Shown piece after piece: positions 30,942-38,241 of a DNA stretch of 64,000 nucleotides. Within the stretch, counting starts at the first letter, position 1; each line of letters begins with the position of its first letter. Source of the stretch: CAVTOO01 sp963736355 (GTDB taxonomy: Bacteria; Pseudomonadota; Alphaproteobacteria; Rhizobiales; Xanthobacteraceae); NCBI GenBank assembly GCA_963736355.1, contig CAVTOO010000002.1:186001-250000 (forward strand), given 5' to 3'. The translations under genes were made by a program, and so were the position numbers. The notes under the pieces were generated by a model that did not search any database, was not told the DNA's origin, and saw only the letters and a program-made list of their open reading frames with translations.

Positions 30942-32105
30942 CTACCCCTTCGCCGGACGATGCCGCAGCATCGACGAGCAAACGATTCCGACAAGCAGGA
31001 ATCCGATGCCTGCCGCCGTGAGAGTCGGCAGCATGCCGAACCACGACAGGCCGATGCCGTAAAAAATCGGCCCCAGCATCTGTCCGACGAACATCGAGAA
31101 GGCATGCAGCGCCATCGGCAGGGATCGCGCCTCGGGAGCGATCTCGGTGGCGAACATCTGAATGCCGGCATGGGTCATGAAGAAGCCCCAGCCGATTCCG
31201 AACAGGGCTGCGAACTGGATCGGCCACGGCAGCCCGAAGCCGGTGACCACCAGCATCGAACAGACCAGGACGCCGCCAATCACCATCAGGCGCTTCTGGC
31301 CAAAGGCCTTCAACAGCAGCCTGACGGTCGAGGAATAAACGAGAGCGCCGATGGCAAACCCGGAAATGACGATGCCCGAAATCGTCAGGCTGGTGACGCC
31401 GGTGTTTGCGACGAACGACGACACGTAGGGAAACATGCCGTGCACGCAGATGCCTTCGACAAGCACGCCGAGAAAGCAGAACGGCGCATTGGGATGCGCC
31501 AGAATGGCGCGATACTTCGCGATCAGAACGAGGATCGATGTCGGCGTTCCCGTCGGTCTTCCCTGCTTACGCAAGGCGACTGCCACGGTCGTGGTGGAGA
31601 TCAGAACAAGCACACCGATAATCAGAAAAACGCTGCGCCAGCCGAAGAGATCGCCCACGATGCCGGAGATGGCCGCGCCCAGCAACCCGCCCGACATGGT
31701 GCCGGCCAGAATCCGGCTCATGGTCACCTGCCGCAAATCAAGACTGACGCGATCACTGACGAAGGCCAGAACCACCGGCACGGCACCGCCGGCGCCGAGG
31801 CCGCAGATAATGCGGCTGGCGAGCAGAAGATCGAATGATGAAGCAAAGGCGCTGGCGAGATTGCCGATGGCAACCAGCAGAAGACAGGCCGCGATGACAT
31901 GCGGCTTGCCGAAACGCTCGGCCAAAACGCCCGTGACCGGCTGAACCAGCGCGAATGCGAAAGCAAAAGCCGATGACAGCAGGGCCGCCGTCGTGATCGC
32001 CACGGCGAAATCGGATGCGATAGCCGACATAACGGGATCGGGCGCGCGCGCCGACAGCCCGGTCGTGAAAGTGGCGCCTGCGAGAATCGGGATCAGATAG
32101 TGCAT
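30942..32105 (-). CDS. MFS transporter (multidrug-type)
   Basis: 387-residue major facilitator from ATG 32105 (MHYLIPILAGATF), with about twelve hydrophobic segments. The motif-A-like loop between helices 2 and 3 reads VLAERFGKPHVIAA, and helix 4/5 holds ICGLGAGGAVPVVLAFVSDR, typical of DHA1-type drug/H+ antiporters. The substrate is unknown. A 250-base stretch without features separates it from the cell-wall hydrolase. Confidence 0.85.
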   Translation of the reverse strand: MHYLIPILAGATFTTGLSARAPDPVMSAIASDFAVAITTAALLSSAFAFAFALVQPVTGVLAERFGKPHVIAACLLLVAIGNLASAFASSFDLLLASRIICGLGAGGAVPVVLAFVSDRVSLDLRQVTMSRILAGTMSGGLLGAAISGIVGDLFGWRSVFLIIGVLVLISTTTVAVALRKQGRPTGTPTSILVLIAKYRAILAHPNAPFCFLGVLVEGICVHGMFPYVSSFVANTGVTSLTISGIVISGFAIGALVYSSTVRLLLKAFGQKRLMVIGGVLVCSMLVVTGFGLPWPIQFAALFGIGWGFFMTHAGIQMFATEIAPEARSLPMALHAFSMFVGQMLGPIFYGIGLSWFGMLPTLTAAGIGFLLVGIVCSSMLRHRPAKG

Positions 32106-32482
32106 GGAGTTCCAGCCAGCCAGAACGTCTGGCTGGCGTGCCCTATTGGGGCGGGCGGTGCAAACCACGCTCATCTATTAGCGCTTCCGTCGCCGTGCGT
32201 CCCAGTCGCGCGCGCAATGCAGCCTCGCGCGGCGCGAGGGCACTGCCGGTTTTACGACGGAGTGTGTGATGCGCGCGCAGCGCGTCGTCGCCCCTCCCCC
32301 TTGTGGGGACGGGTCGGGGGTGGGGTTGGGCTTTTGCGATTGGCACAACAAGCGCCCCTCACCCGCCCGCCTTCGCTAGCGCTTCGGCGGACGACCTCTC
32401 CCCGTAAGAACGGGGAGAGGTGAAGAAAAGCACTGCTTCACGGCAGGACGTCCGAATATGGCGTAAGCAAAGCCGCTGCCGA
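32106..32482. repeat. Intergenic region with family E repeat
   Basis: 377 bases. 32287-32424 is a long G/C-rich repeat: CGCCCCTCCCCCTTGTGGGG, GGGTCGGGGGTGGGG, then CCCTCACCCGCCCGCC and finally CCTCTCCCC...GGGGAGAGG. Relatives are at 33611-33650, 44007-44056, 44407-44457 and 54594-54712. No gene is seen. Confidence 0.7.
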
Positions 32483-32707
32483 TCAGGCGCGCTCGCGCCG
32501 AGCATCCGCCAATGCCTCAAGCGCGTCGACACTCAGGGACGGCGCGTCTGCTACGCCGCGTTGGGCCGCAGCGATAATCGCCATCGCGACCTCTTCGGCC
32601 GCGACGTCCGGCATTGCGCGCGCCACCAAGTCGAAAGCCTCACCCATCTGGTGAAGGCGCTCGGGCTCGAAAGCGCGATCCTTAAACAGCGCATCAACGG
32701 TTGCCAT
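32483..32707 (-). CDS. Small conserved-looking hypothetical protein
   Basis: 74 residues from ATG 32707 (MATVDALFKDRAFEPERLHQ), ending in DALEALADARRERA. The sequence is wholly helical, with no membrane segment, signal or metal motif. The composition and the even spread of charged and hydrophobic residues look like a real protein. I do not recognise the function. It lies at the left edge of a group of small genes and is divergent from the zinc-ribbon-like gene. Confidence 0.6.
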   Translation of the reverse strand: MATVDALFKDRAFEPERLHQMGEAFDLVARAMPDVAAEEVAMAIIAAAQRGVADAPSLSVDALEALADARRERA

Positions 32708-32786
32708 CAGCAAGGATACCGCCGGGAACCGATACAGACCTCTCACAATTCTGCGAGAGATAGTTCCGCTCAGCAGCCGCTAGGGG

Positions 32787-33266
32787 ATGTTCATAAGTTT
32801 TCCGCAACCCCTATGGCTTGAAGACCACGGCTGCAGGCTGCGAAATGCGTCGATGGCCATGCGATTTGAAAACGGGTCCCGCAGCACGGTGCGCTTGCTC
32901 GAGGACCAAGCCAAAAGCGCGCAGAAGCAGGCTGACACCCTCGCCTGCCGTGCCTGGAACGAGCGCATGCGGCTTCTTGGTGGGCCGGCTTGTCCATCGC
33001 CTTCGATCTCGGTGGCGTTGAATGCCGGCTATCGCTTCCTTGAAGTCGTCTGCCAAGGATGCCGCACTCACGCGGCGATCGAACTGTCCAAACTGCGCCG
33101 CCGACCATCGTCCGAGGTGCATACACTTGAAGGCGCGCTCGTCTGCCGACGTTGCGCGGATCCGAATGGACGCCGGCGATCACGATCCACGGTGGTTACT
33201 CTGCATCAGGAACGTCCCCCCTATTTTGAAGCGTGGTGGACCGATCAGGAGCGCGACCGCCATTAG
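32787..33266 (+). CDS. Hypothetical protein with zinc-ribbon-like Cys pairs
   Basis: 159-residue protein; the true start may be the internal ATG at 32853 (MAMRFENGSRSTV). An N-terminal helical region is followed by a four-Cys ribbon: VVCQGCRTHAAIEL and then LVCRRCADPNGRRRS. The spacing between pairs (about 30 residues) suits a zinc ribbon. Proteins of this shape are common in this order, with no assigned role. The C-terminus YFEAWWTDQERDRH is acidic/aromatic. Confidence 0.65.
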   Translation: MFISFPQPLWLEDHGCRLRNASMAMRFENGSRSTVRLLEDQAKSAQKQADTLACRAWNERMRLLGGPACPSPSISVALNAGYRFLEVVCQGCRTHAAIELSKLRRRPSSEVHTLEGALVCRRCADPNGRRRSRSTVVTLHQERPPYFEAWWTDQERDRH

Positions 33267-33327
33267 CTGCGGAACCATCGGCGACCCATGGCGATTGATC
33301 AAAGCGTCATCGAGAAGGAGCAGCGCC

Positions 33328-33525
33328 ATGGGTAAATCTCCGCATTTCACCGAACAACCGAAAGAGCCTCAGGCCACCGAGGATCTGCGCGACACCCAGG
33401 ATGGCGTGATGGATAACGGGACAAGCGGAGCCGACGATGCCGCAAACGTGCCCGAAGGGCTCCGACGCGCGCGGAAGGCACCGCTCGATCCCCAGACCGG
33501 CCGAAACAAGGAGCCGTCGGTCTGA
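33328..33525 (+). CDS. Small hydrophilic hypothetical protein, 65 residues
   Basis: ATG 33328 has an excellent ribosome site (GAGAAGGAG seven bases upstream). The product starts MGKSPHFTEQPKEPQATE and ends RKAPLDPQTGRNKEPSV. It is very hydrophilic, rich in Asp, Glu, Pro and Gly, and probably disordered. A weak stress-promoter-like pair GGAAC-16-CGAT precedes it at 33271-33295. Function unknown. Confidence 0.6.
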   Translation: MGKSPHFTEQPKEPQATEDLRDTQDGVMDNGTSGADDAANVPEGLRRARKAPLDPQTGRNKEPSV

Positions 33526-33785
33526 ATCGAGGCGGACTTCCACCGAACAAGATGGATGCCCGGATCAAGTCCGGGCATGACGCGGAAGTGACGCGGAGTG
33601 ATGACGGCGGTCTCCCTCGCTCCCGCAGAACGGGGAGAGGTGAAGAGAGACCTTCCTCTCATCCTTCGAGACGCGCCTTTCAGGCGCTCCTCAGGATGAG
33701 GACGCTACGCGTGGCCTGCGGGGCCGAGCACACCGCGCCTCGTCGCTGCCCGCAATTTAGGCGTTCCTGCATACCAGCGCGCGAT
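33526..33785. repeat. Cluster of three different dispersed repeats
   Basis: A single family C hairpin (33551-33585), the family E arm CAGAACGGGGAGAGGTGAAG (33611-33650) and a single family D hairpin (33658-33702) sit side by side. No gene is seen in this stretch. Confidence 0.75.
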
Positions 33786-33810
33786 GGAACAAACCGAAGG
33801 GTGCTACGTT
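33786..33810 (+). promoter_or_regulatory. EcfG-type general stress response promoter
   Basis: GGAAC (33786-33790), 16 bases, CGTT (33807-33810): an exact match to the alphaproteobacterial sigma-EcfG consensus. The predicted transcription start near 33817 lies about 65 bases before the transglutaminase-like gene. Confidence 0.7.
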
Positions 33811-33882
33811 TCATTGAAATAGTTTCCAGACCAAATCGAGACACTTTCGGTCTCGCTGTCGGTGCGAAAAAAGGTGTACGCC

Positions 33883-34746
33883 GTGAAAATTCGGGCCGGC
33901 TATGACATTGCGCTCCAACTGGCGCAGCCAACGTCAATCGTCTTCATGCTGCGGATGCATCCTTTGCGCCGCCGGGATCTCATTTCCGACGATGTGATGC
34001 ATCTGTCGTCGTGCATTTCACATGACGAATACTACAACTCGTTCGGCAATATCTGCACGCGCGTGCACGCGCCGGCCGGCGAGCTGAGAATCAGCGCCGA
34101 CTTCCTGATCCGGGACAACGGCATGCCCGATCCGGTTGCCCCTGACGCGAGGCAAGCCGATATCGACAGGCTCCCCTCCACGGCTCTTCAGTTCCTGATT
34201 CCGAGCAGATACTGCGACAGCGACAAGCTGCTGGCCTTTGCATGGTCGCGGTTCGGGACCACCAGGCCGGGCTGGGAGCGCGTACAGGCGATTGTCGATT
34301 ACGTTCACCAGCATATTACATTCGGCTACCATCACGCGCGTGCGACCCGAACGGCCTCAGAAGGCCACAGCGAGCGCGTCGGCGTGTGCCGCGACTTCGC
34401 ACATCTTGCCATCGCCCTTTGTCGCGCCATGAACATTCCGGCGCGCTATTGCACGGGCTATCTCGGAGACATCGGCGTGCCGAAGGATCCGGCGCCGATG
34501 GATTTCAGCGCCTGGTTCGAAGTGTTGCTGGACGATCGGTGGTATACGTTCGACGCGCGTCACAACGTACCGCGCATCGGGCGGATGCTCATCGCCCGCG
34601 GGCGCGACGCGGCCGATGTCGCGATCTCCACAAGCTTCGGAAACACCGATCTCAAGAGGTTCGTGGTGGTGACGGACGAGGTGGACGAAGCGATCGAGCC
34701 GGCCCATCAACACGCGTCTCAACGCCTGTTAGCCGGCTCCAGATAA
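33883..34746 (+). CDS. Transglutaminase-like family protein
   Basis: About 287 residues from GTG 33883 (MKIRAGYDIALQLAQ), preceded by AAGGTG; another GTG lies 21 bases upstream. An N-terminal beta domain (bacterial transglutaminase N-terminal type) is followed by a transglutaminase core. The nucleophile motif ERVGVCRDFAHLAIALCR is intact, and FDARHNVPRIGRMLIARGRD ends the core. The usual His position reads MDFSAWFEV rather than HAWFEV, so catalysis is uncertain or uses another His. An exact EcfG-type promoter lies upstream, suggesting stress induction. Confidence 0.85.
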   Translation: MKIRAGYDIALQLAQPTSIVFMLRMHPLRRRDLISDDVMHLSSCISHDEYYNSFGNICTRVHAPAGELRISADFLIRDNGMPDPVAPDARQADIDRLPSTALQFLIPSRYCDSDKLLAFAWSRFGTTRPGWERVQAIVDYVHQHITFGYHHARATRTASEGHSERVGVCRDFAHLAIALCRAMNIPARYCTGYLGDIGVPKDPAPMDFSAWFEVLLDDRWYTFDARHNVPRIGRMLIARGRDAADVAISTSFGNTDLKRFVVVTDEVDEAIEPAHQHASQRLLAGSR

Positions 34747-34786
34747 CGTCACGGGCTGGTTCGAAGACAATAGCGCGACGAACAGA

Positions 34787-35041
34787 TCACAGCTGGGTGA
34801 GGCGCCGCGCATTGTTTGCGACGTGATGGCGATAACGCTCCACAACCGAGTGGGGCGTGCTGCCGCCGCACATGTTCGCGCCTGCCTCAAACCCGGCGTC
34901 CATCTTTTCCGCGAACATGAGCGTGAACTCTTCGGCGCCCAAGTCCCCGCCGGCGGCCAGGCGGGCCAGGCGCAACCTGACCACTTCACTCGATTCCAGA
35001 GCCAACATCGTCATCGAGTGCCAAAAGCCGAACATCAACAT
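34787..35041 (-). CDS. Small hypothetical helical protein
   Basis: 84 residues from ATG 35041 (MLMFGFWHSMTMLALESSEV) to NNARRLTQL. Helical and amphipathic: EEFTLMFAEKMDAGFEAGAN is followed by VVERYRHHVANNARRL, resembling phasin-like small proteins of this order that begin with aromatic Met-rich residues. It ends 40 bases from the convergent transglutaminase gene. Function not known. Confidence 0.6.
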   Translation of the reverse strand: MLMFGFWHSMTMLALESSEVVRLRLARLAAGGDLGAEEFTLMFAEKMDAGFEAGANMCGGSTPHSVVERYRHHVANNARRLTQL

Positions 35042-35325
35042 ACCGTACTCCACACCGCCGGGTTCCCGGGTCAATGCTCAATACCCCAAAAGGGTCCCTC
35101 ACATACGATATTTGTTCCCTTTCGCCCACGCGCAGGCTTGTGAAAAAAGGGCTTGTGAAAGAAGGGCGCAAGACAACGATGAGCTTAAGGCGCTGCGCAC
35201 TTAATCCAGATTAAGGCGCTTGGTTTCCCCTTCGTTACAGTCGCACGATCACCGCCCGGCCCCTGGCAGATTTTCGGTGACAGAGAGACCGCTCGTGCTC
35301 CCGCCAAAATGCGGCAGACGTCCCT

Positions 35326-35586
35326 ATGGCGGATTACAGAATTTTTGTTCTCAACCAGCGGCGTCGTATCGACACGCCCGCTATCGTTGTCTCATGCGAG
35401 ACGGATGAGGAGGCGGTACGCCACGCCCATGCCCATGTCGATAGAACCGCCGTGCAGATCTGGGACGGCAACCGCATCGTCGCGGAGCTGCCACCCAAGG
35501 CGATATATTCGAACACGCAGCAGATCAATTCCGCGGTCGATACCGGCGGCGCGAACTCAGGAACTTCTTGCCACGATCATGGTTGA
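35326..35586 (+). CDS. Small conserved hypothetical protein, paralogue of the 37042 gene
   Basis: 86 residues, MADYRIFVLNQRRRIDTPA... It shares a pattern with the protein at 37042-37263: YRI at the start, a Cys/Glu-Asp-Asp-Ala stretch (CETDEEAVRHAHAHV here), and QIWDGNRIVAELP towards the end. The pattern suggests a small alpha/beta fold. The C-terminal 25 residues are polar and unique. Function unknown. The preceding 280 bases hold no recognised feature. Confidence 0.65.
   Translation: MADYRIFVLNQRRRIDTPAIVVSCETDEEAVRHAHAHVDRTAVQIWDGNRIVAELPPKAIYSNTQQINSAVDTGGANSGTSCHDHG
35560..35584 (+). promoter_or_regulatory. Near match to EcfG-type promoter
   Basis: GGAAC (35560-35564), 16 bases, GGTT (35581-35584). 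It differs from the consensus CGTT only in the first, least conserved base. It lies inside the 3' end of the 86-residue gene and 147 bases before the membrane protein gene. Confidence 0.35.
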
Positions 35587-35730
35587 ATTGCGGGTATGCA
35601 AATACTCGCGAGCGGCACCGACCGGATTCCCCCAATTCCCACATGGCTGGTGTCGCTCGATCTCACATCAACAACACGCAGCTTCGAAGGAACGAAGCAG
35701 CTCAACACCTATTTTCCGGGAGAGATATCA

Positions 35731-36597
35731 ATGACGGACACAACGACAATCGTCGTGACCGAGCCGCAGGTTGCCGGCGTTTCGTGGGCGGCCGTTCTTG
35801 CCGGCGCGGTTGTTTCGCTGGCTTTGACACTGGTCCTGCTGACGTTAGGAACCGGATTGGGGCTGGCCGTGGTTTCGCCCTGGGCCAATGAAGGCGTATC
35901 GAGCGGAACATTTCATATCGCCAGCGGCGTCTTTCTGCTGGTCGTCGCCACGATGGCCTCTGCGCTGGGTGGCTACGTTGCAGGACGCCTGCGTTCGAAA
36001 TGGGTCGGCGTCGCAAGTGACGAAGTCTATTTCCGTGACACCGCGCACGGCTTTCTCGCCTGGGCCGTGGCCTCCGTCATCGGCGCCGCGTTGCTTGGAT
36101 CCGCAGCCGCAGGTGTCGTGAATTCGACGACCTTCGGTCTCGCGCAGGGCGCAGCAATCGGCGGATCGTCATCCGTCAGCGACCCTTACGTCGATCGCCT
36201 GCTGCGGCCGGCGGCGACAACCCCGAGCCCGCAATCGGCGCCTTCGCCGCTTGGTGCTGCCGCTCCGGCCACGGACGACACGACCGAGCTGCGCGCCGAA
36301 CTCTCGCGGATCTTCGCCACCAGCTTCCGCACGCGTGCAGAAATCGGCAACGACGACAAGGTCTACATCGCGCAGGCGATCTCGCGGCGAACGGGCGTCA
36401 GCCAGCCGGACGCCGAGCGTCGTGTAAACGAGGTTGTCGTTCAGGCGAAGTCAGCCGCGGACGAGGCCCGCAAGGCCGCGATGAAACTCGCGCTGTGGAT
36501 GACCGCCGCGTTGTTCCTTGGCGCATTCGCGGCAAGCCTGGCCGCAACCGAAGGTGGCGGTCTGCGCGACGGCACCTGGACCAAACCCCGTTACTAA
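35731..36597 (+). CDS. Membrane protein of unknown function
   Basis: 288 residues from ATG 35731, with GGGAGAG upstream. Four hydrophobic segments: AAVLAGAVVSLALTLVLLTL, IASGVFLLVVATMASALGGY, AWAVASVIGAALLGSAAAG, and a C-terminal one (LALWMTAALFLGAFAASLAA). Between the third and fourth lies a soluble region of about 110 residues (ELRAELSRIFATSFRTRAEI...). The architecture is seen in proteins beside CsbD/DUF-type stress genes; the function is unknown. It runs with the 24-residue peptide gene 36 bases downstream. Confidence 0.7.
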   Translation: MTDTTTIVVTEPQVAGVSWAAVLAGAVVSLALTLVLLTLGTGLGLAVVSPWANEGVSSGTFHIASGVFLLVVATMASALGGYVAGRLRSKWVGVASDEVYFRDTAHGFLAWAVASVIGAALLGSAAAGVVNSTTFGLAQGAAIGGSSSVSDPYVDRLLRPAATTPSPQSAPSPLGAAAPATDDTTELRAELSRIFATSFRTRAEIGNDDKVYIAQAISRRTGVSQPDAERRVNEVVVQAKSAADEARKAAMKLALWMTAALFLGAFAASLAATEGGGLRDGTWTKPRY

Positions 36598-36633
36598 GCC
36601 AACCCGTTCGAAACAAAGAAGAGGAGAAAAGAC

Positions 36634-36708
36634 ATGGGACGCGGAATATTGCTTTGGCTGATCGGTGTGCCGATTCCAATCATCATTCTACTCGCACTCC
36701 TGAGATAA
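36634..36708 (+). CDS. 24-residue membrane micropeptide
   Basis: ATG 36634 has a strong ribosome site (GAAGAGGAGAAAAGAC directly upstream). It encodes MGRGILLWLIGVPIPIIILL and four more residues (ALLR), a single hydrophobic helix with an N-terminal Arg. It is bounded by a good terminator six bases after the stop. The ribosome site, the terminator and the membrane-helix composition together support a real gene. It probably shares a transcript with the preceding membrane protein. Confidence 0.7.
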   Translation: MGRGILLWLIGVPIPIIILLALLR

Positions 36709-36713
36709 AGCAG

Positions 36714-36740
36714 AAGCCCGCCGACATGGCGGGCTTTTTG
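36714..36740 (+). terminator. Rho-independent terminator
   Basis: Stem GCCCGCC / GGCGGGC (36716-36722 and 36728-36734) with a five-base loop, followed by TTTTTG. It ends the transcript of the membrane protein and micropeptide. Confidence 0.9.
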
Positions 36741-36771
36741 TTTGAGCGACGCCTCCCGGTGGCGGGCGGCC

Positions 36772-36796
36772 GGAACCAGAACCGCCCGGCGGCGTT
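36772..36796 (+). promoter_or_regulatory. EcfG-type general stress response promoter
   Basis: GGAAC (36772-36776), 16 bases, CGTT (36793-36796): an exact consensus match. The expected start of transcription near 36803 leaves a 30-base leader before the 64-residue gene. It lies just after a terminator, as a new transcription unit should. Confidence 0.75.
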
Positions 36797-36832
36797 TATC
36801 CCAACAGTTTCAACCACGCAGTCAGTATCTTC

Positions 36833-37027
36833 ATGCCCAGAAAAGCTCACGGTGAACAGCTGGGCGATACGTTCCGCTTTGAAGATGCCGAACGCGTCGC
36901 CGCCGACCTGCAAGCACAGGCAGAGGCCTTGCCGCCGGGTGACGACCGTTCGGAACTTTTGCGGAAGGCCGGCACGTATCGCGCGCTCGCCGAGATGAAG
37001 CGTTTTTTAAAGCCAAAAGCCGATTAA
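36833..37027 (+). CDS. Small conserved-looking hypothetical protein, 64 residues
   Basis: MPRKAHGEQLGDTFRFEDAE ... ALAEMKRFLKPKAD. A helical, charged cytoplasmic protein with the core ERVAADLQAQAEALPPGDDR, then SELLRKAGTYRALAEM. I know of similar small proteins in Bradyrhizobium-like genomes, but none has a known function. It is driven by an exact EcfG-type promoter and is followed 14 bases later by the 73-residue gene, so the pair is probably stress-induced together. Confidence 0.65.
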   Translation: MPRKAHGEQLGDTFRFEDAERVAADLQAQAEALPPGDDRSELLRKAGTYRALAEMKRFLKPKAD

Positions 37028-37041
37028 CAAGACTGACCCGC

Positions 37042-37263
37042 ATGCCGCGCTATCGGATCGATTTGCTGGATGCCGACAATTCAGTCGTGGGCAGGCCGAC
37101 CATGGTCGAATGCGAAAGCGACGACGACGCGCTTCGCATCGCGCGGGTCTTTGCCCTGGGACACGCGATCCAGATCTGGCGCGACGACAAGCATCTGATC
37201 GCCATGTTCCCCGCAGACCCGCAATCCGCCACGACTGCGGACGGAACGGAAGACGCAGACTAG
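37042..37263 (+). CDS. Small conserved hypothetical protein, paralogue of the 35326 gene
   Basis: 73 residues: MPRYRIDLLDADNSVVGRPT, a CESDDDALRIARVFA stretch and IQIWRDDKHLIAMFP. The YRI start, the acidic DDA helix and the IQIW strand correspond one-to-one with the 35326 protein. It has no signal or membrane helix. It sits in an apparent operon with the 64-residue gene. Confidence 0.65.
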   Translation: MPRYRIDLLDADNSVVGRPTMVECESDDDALRIARVFALGHAIQIWRDDKHLIAMFPADPQSATTADGTEDAD

Positions 37264-37388
37264 CAATAGGGATACGCGGGTGAAAACTCCGACAGGCGCG
37301 GAACAGAACTCGCCCCGTCGCATTGAATAAATGTCCGGTCTGCATGTCCCCTGCAAACTGGATAATCCCGGCGCTCAACACGCCCTGA

Positions 37389-37427
37389 AAAGCCTGAAGC
37401 ATGAGCCCATCATGTTTCAGGCTTTTT
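37389..37427. terminator. Terminator hairpin with CCTGAAGCATG stem
   Basis: AAAGCCTGAAGCATG / CATGTTTCAGGCTTT, with an AGCCCAT loop and a following TTTTTG, so it reads as a terminator for the small-protein operon. The stem core CCTGAAGCATG recurs in the hairpin at 38044-38074 after the next gene. Confidence 0.8.
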
Positions 37428-37447
37428 GCGTGATGGCGATCTTTTTC

Positions 37448-37472
37448 GGAACAAAGGTTCCGGCGTCGTGTT
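37448..37472 (+). promoter_or_regulatory. EcfG-type promoter, near-consensus
   Basis: GGAAC (37448-37452), 16 bases, TGTT (37469-37472). The conserved GTT of the -10 is kept. The predicted start near 37479 lies 26 bases before the DUF892 GTG. DUF892/YciE genes are classical stress genes, which supports the call. Confidence 0.55.
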
Positions 37473-37504
37473 CTCCCACATACCCCTTACAAGTGGAGAT
37501 TCCC

Positions 37505-38008
37505 GTGGCCAAGAAGCCGAAACTGCTCAGCGATCTTTTTCATGAGACGCTGAAAGACATCTACTTCGCCGAAAACAAAATTCTCAAGACGCTGCCGAAG
37601 ATGCAGAAGGCGGCTCAGTCCAAAGAGCTGAAGGCTGCGTTTGCAAAGCACGCGCGCGAGACCAAGGTTCAGGTCAAGCGCCTCAATGCCGTGTTCAAGA
37701 TCATCGGCAAGCCGGCGCGCGGCAAGACCTGCGCCGCGATCAACGGCATCACCGATGAGGGCGCGGAGATCATGAAGGAGTTTAAGGGCATGCCTGCTCT
37801 TGACGCCGGATTGCTGGCCGCCGCGCAGGCTGTCGAGCACTACGAGATATCGCGCTACGGCACGCTGCGGACATGGGCCCAGGAACTTGGGCACACTGAG
37901 GCAGCCAAGCTTCTTCAGGAAACGCTCAATGAAGAAGGCGCGACCGACAAGGCGCTGACGACTCTCGCCAAGAGGGTTGTGAACATCGAGGCCGAGGGCG
38001 AGATGTAA
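37505..38008 (+). CDS. DUF892 (YciE/YciF-type) ferritin-like protein
   Basis: 167 residues from GTG 37505 (MAKKPKLLSDLFHETLKDIY), with GTGGAG upstream. The DUF892 ferritin-like four-helix bundle has metal-ligand candidates in the pattern E/H: DIYFAENKILKTLPKM, FAKHARETKVQVKRL, AAQAVEHYEISRYGTL and LLQETLNEEGATDKAL. YciE proteins are stress-induced; rubrerythrin-like di-metal activity is inferred from the family. It is bracketed by two related hairpins. Confidence 0.92.
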   Translation: MAKKPKLLSDLFHETLKDIYFAENKILKTLPKMQKAAQSKELKAAFAKHARETKVQVKRLNAVFKIIGKPARGKTCAAINGITDEGAEIMKEFKGMPALDAGLLAAAQAVEHYEISRYGTLRTWAQELGHTEAAKLLQETLNEEGATDKALTTLAKRVVNIEAEGEM

Positions 38009-38043
38009 TCCGCCCGCTGAATCGATTGCGAGATTCACATTGC

Positions 38044-38078
38044 AACCTGAAGCATGCAGAGCATGCTTCAGGTTTTCG
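38044..38078 (+). terminator. Rho-independent terminator after DUF892
   Basis: A perfect 14-base stem, AACCTGAAGCATGC / GCATGCTTCAGGTT, with the loop AGA and a following TTCG. It shares its stem core with the hairpin at 37389-37427. Confidence 0.85.
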
Positions 38079-38084
38079 TACGTA

Positions 38085-38143
38085 GTTCCATCGACGGAAC
38101 CTTGAGCCGGTGGAACTCACGTATGGAACTGACATGTGGAACT
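38085..38143. promoter_or_regulatory. Phased GGAAC motif array before the pilin gene
   Basis: GTTCC-ATCGAC-GGAAC (38085-38100) forms an inverted repeat. TGGAACT then occurs three times at an exact 13-base period (starts 38111, 38124, 38137). None of these GGAAC copies has CGTT at 16-17 bases, so it is not a simple EcfG promoter. It is more likely a multi-site operator about 100 bases before the Flp pilin start. Confidence 0.4.
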
Positions 38144-38241
38144 CTGCGCATGTGACGTCTCGGGTCACAACTTTCTTATGCGATTTCAGCCTTTGTTTAA
38201 GTGTTCCCGTCCAGTGTCCCGCTGAACAGGCGGAGACAAAA

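Noticed and set aside
32287..33702. GC-rich repeats as a CRISPR array or integron
   Set aside because: Units differ from each other and are not evenly spaced. There are no spacers of equal length, no cas genes and no integrase.
38096..38160. GGAAC array as an EcfG promoter for the pilin gene
   Set aside because: None of the four GGAAC copies has CGTT at 16-17 bases. It is therefore listed only as a phased motif array.
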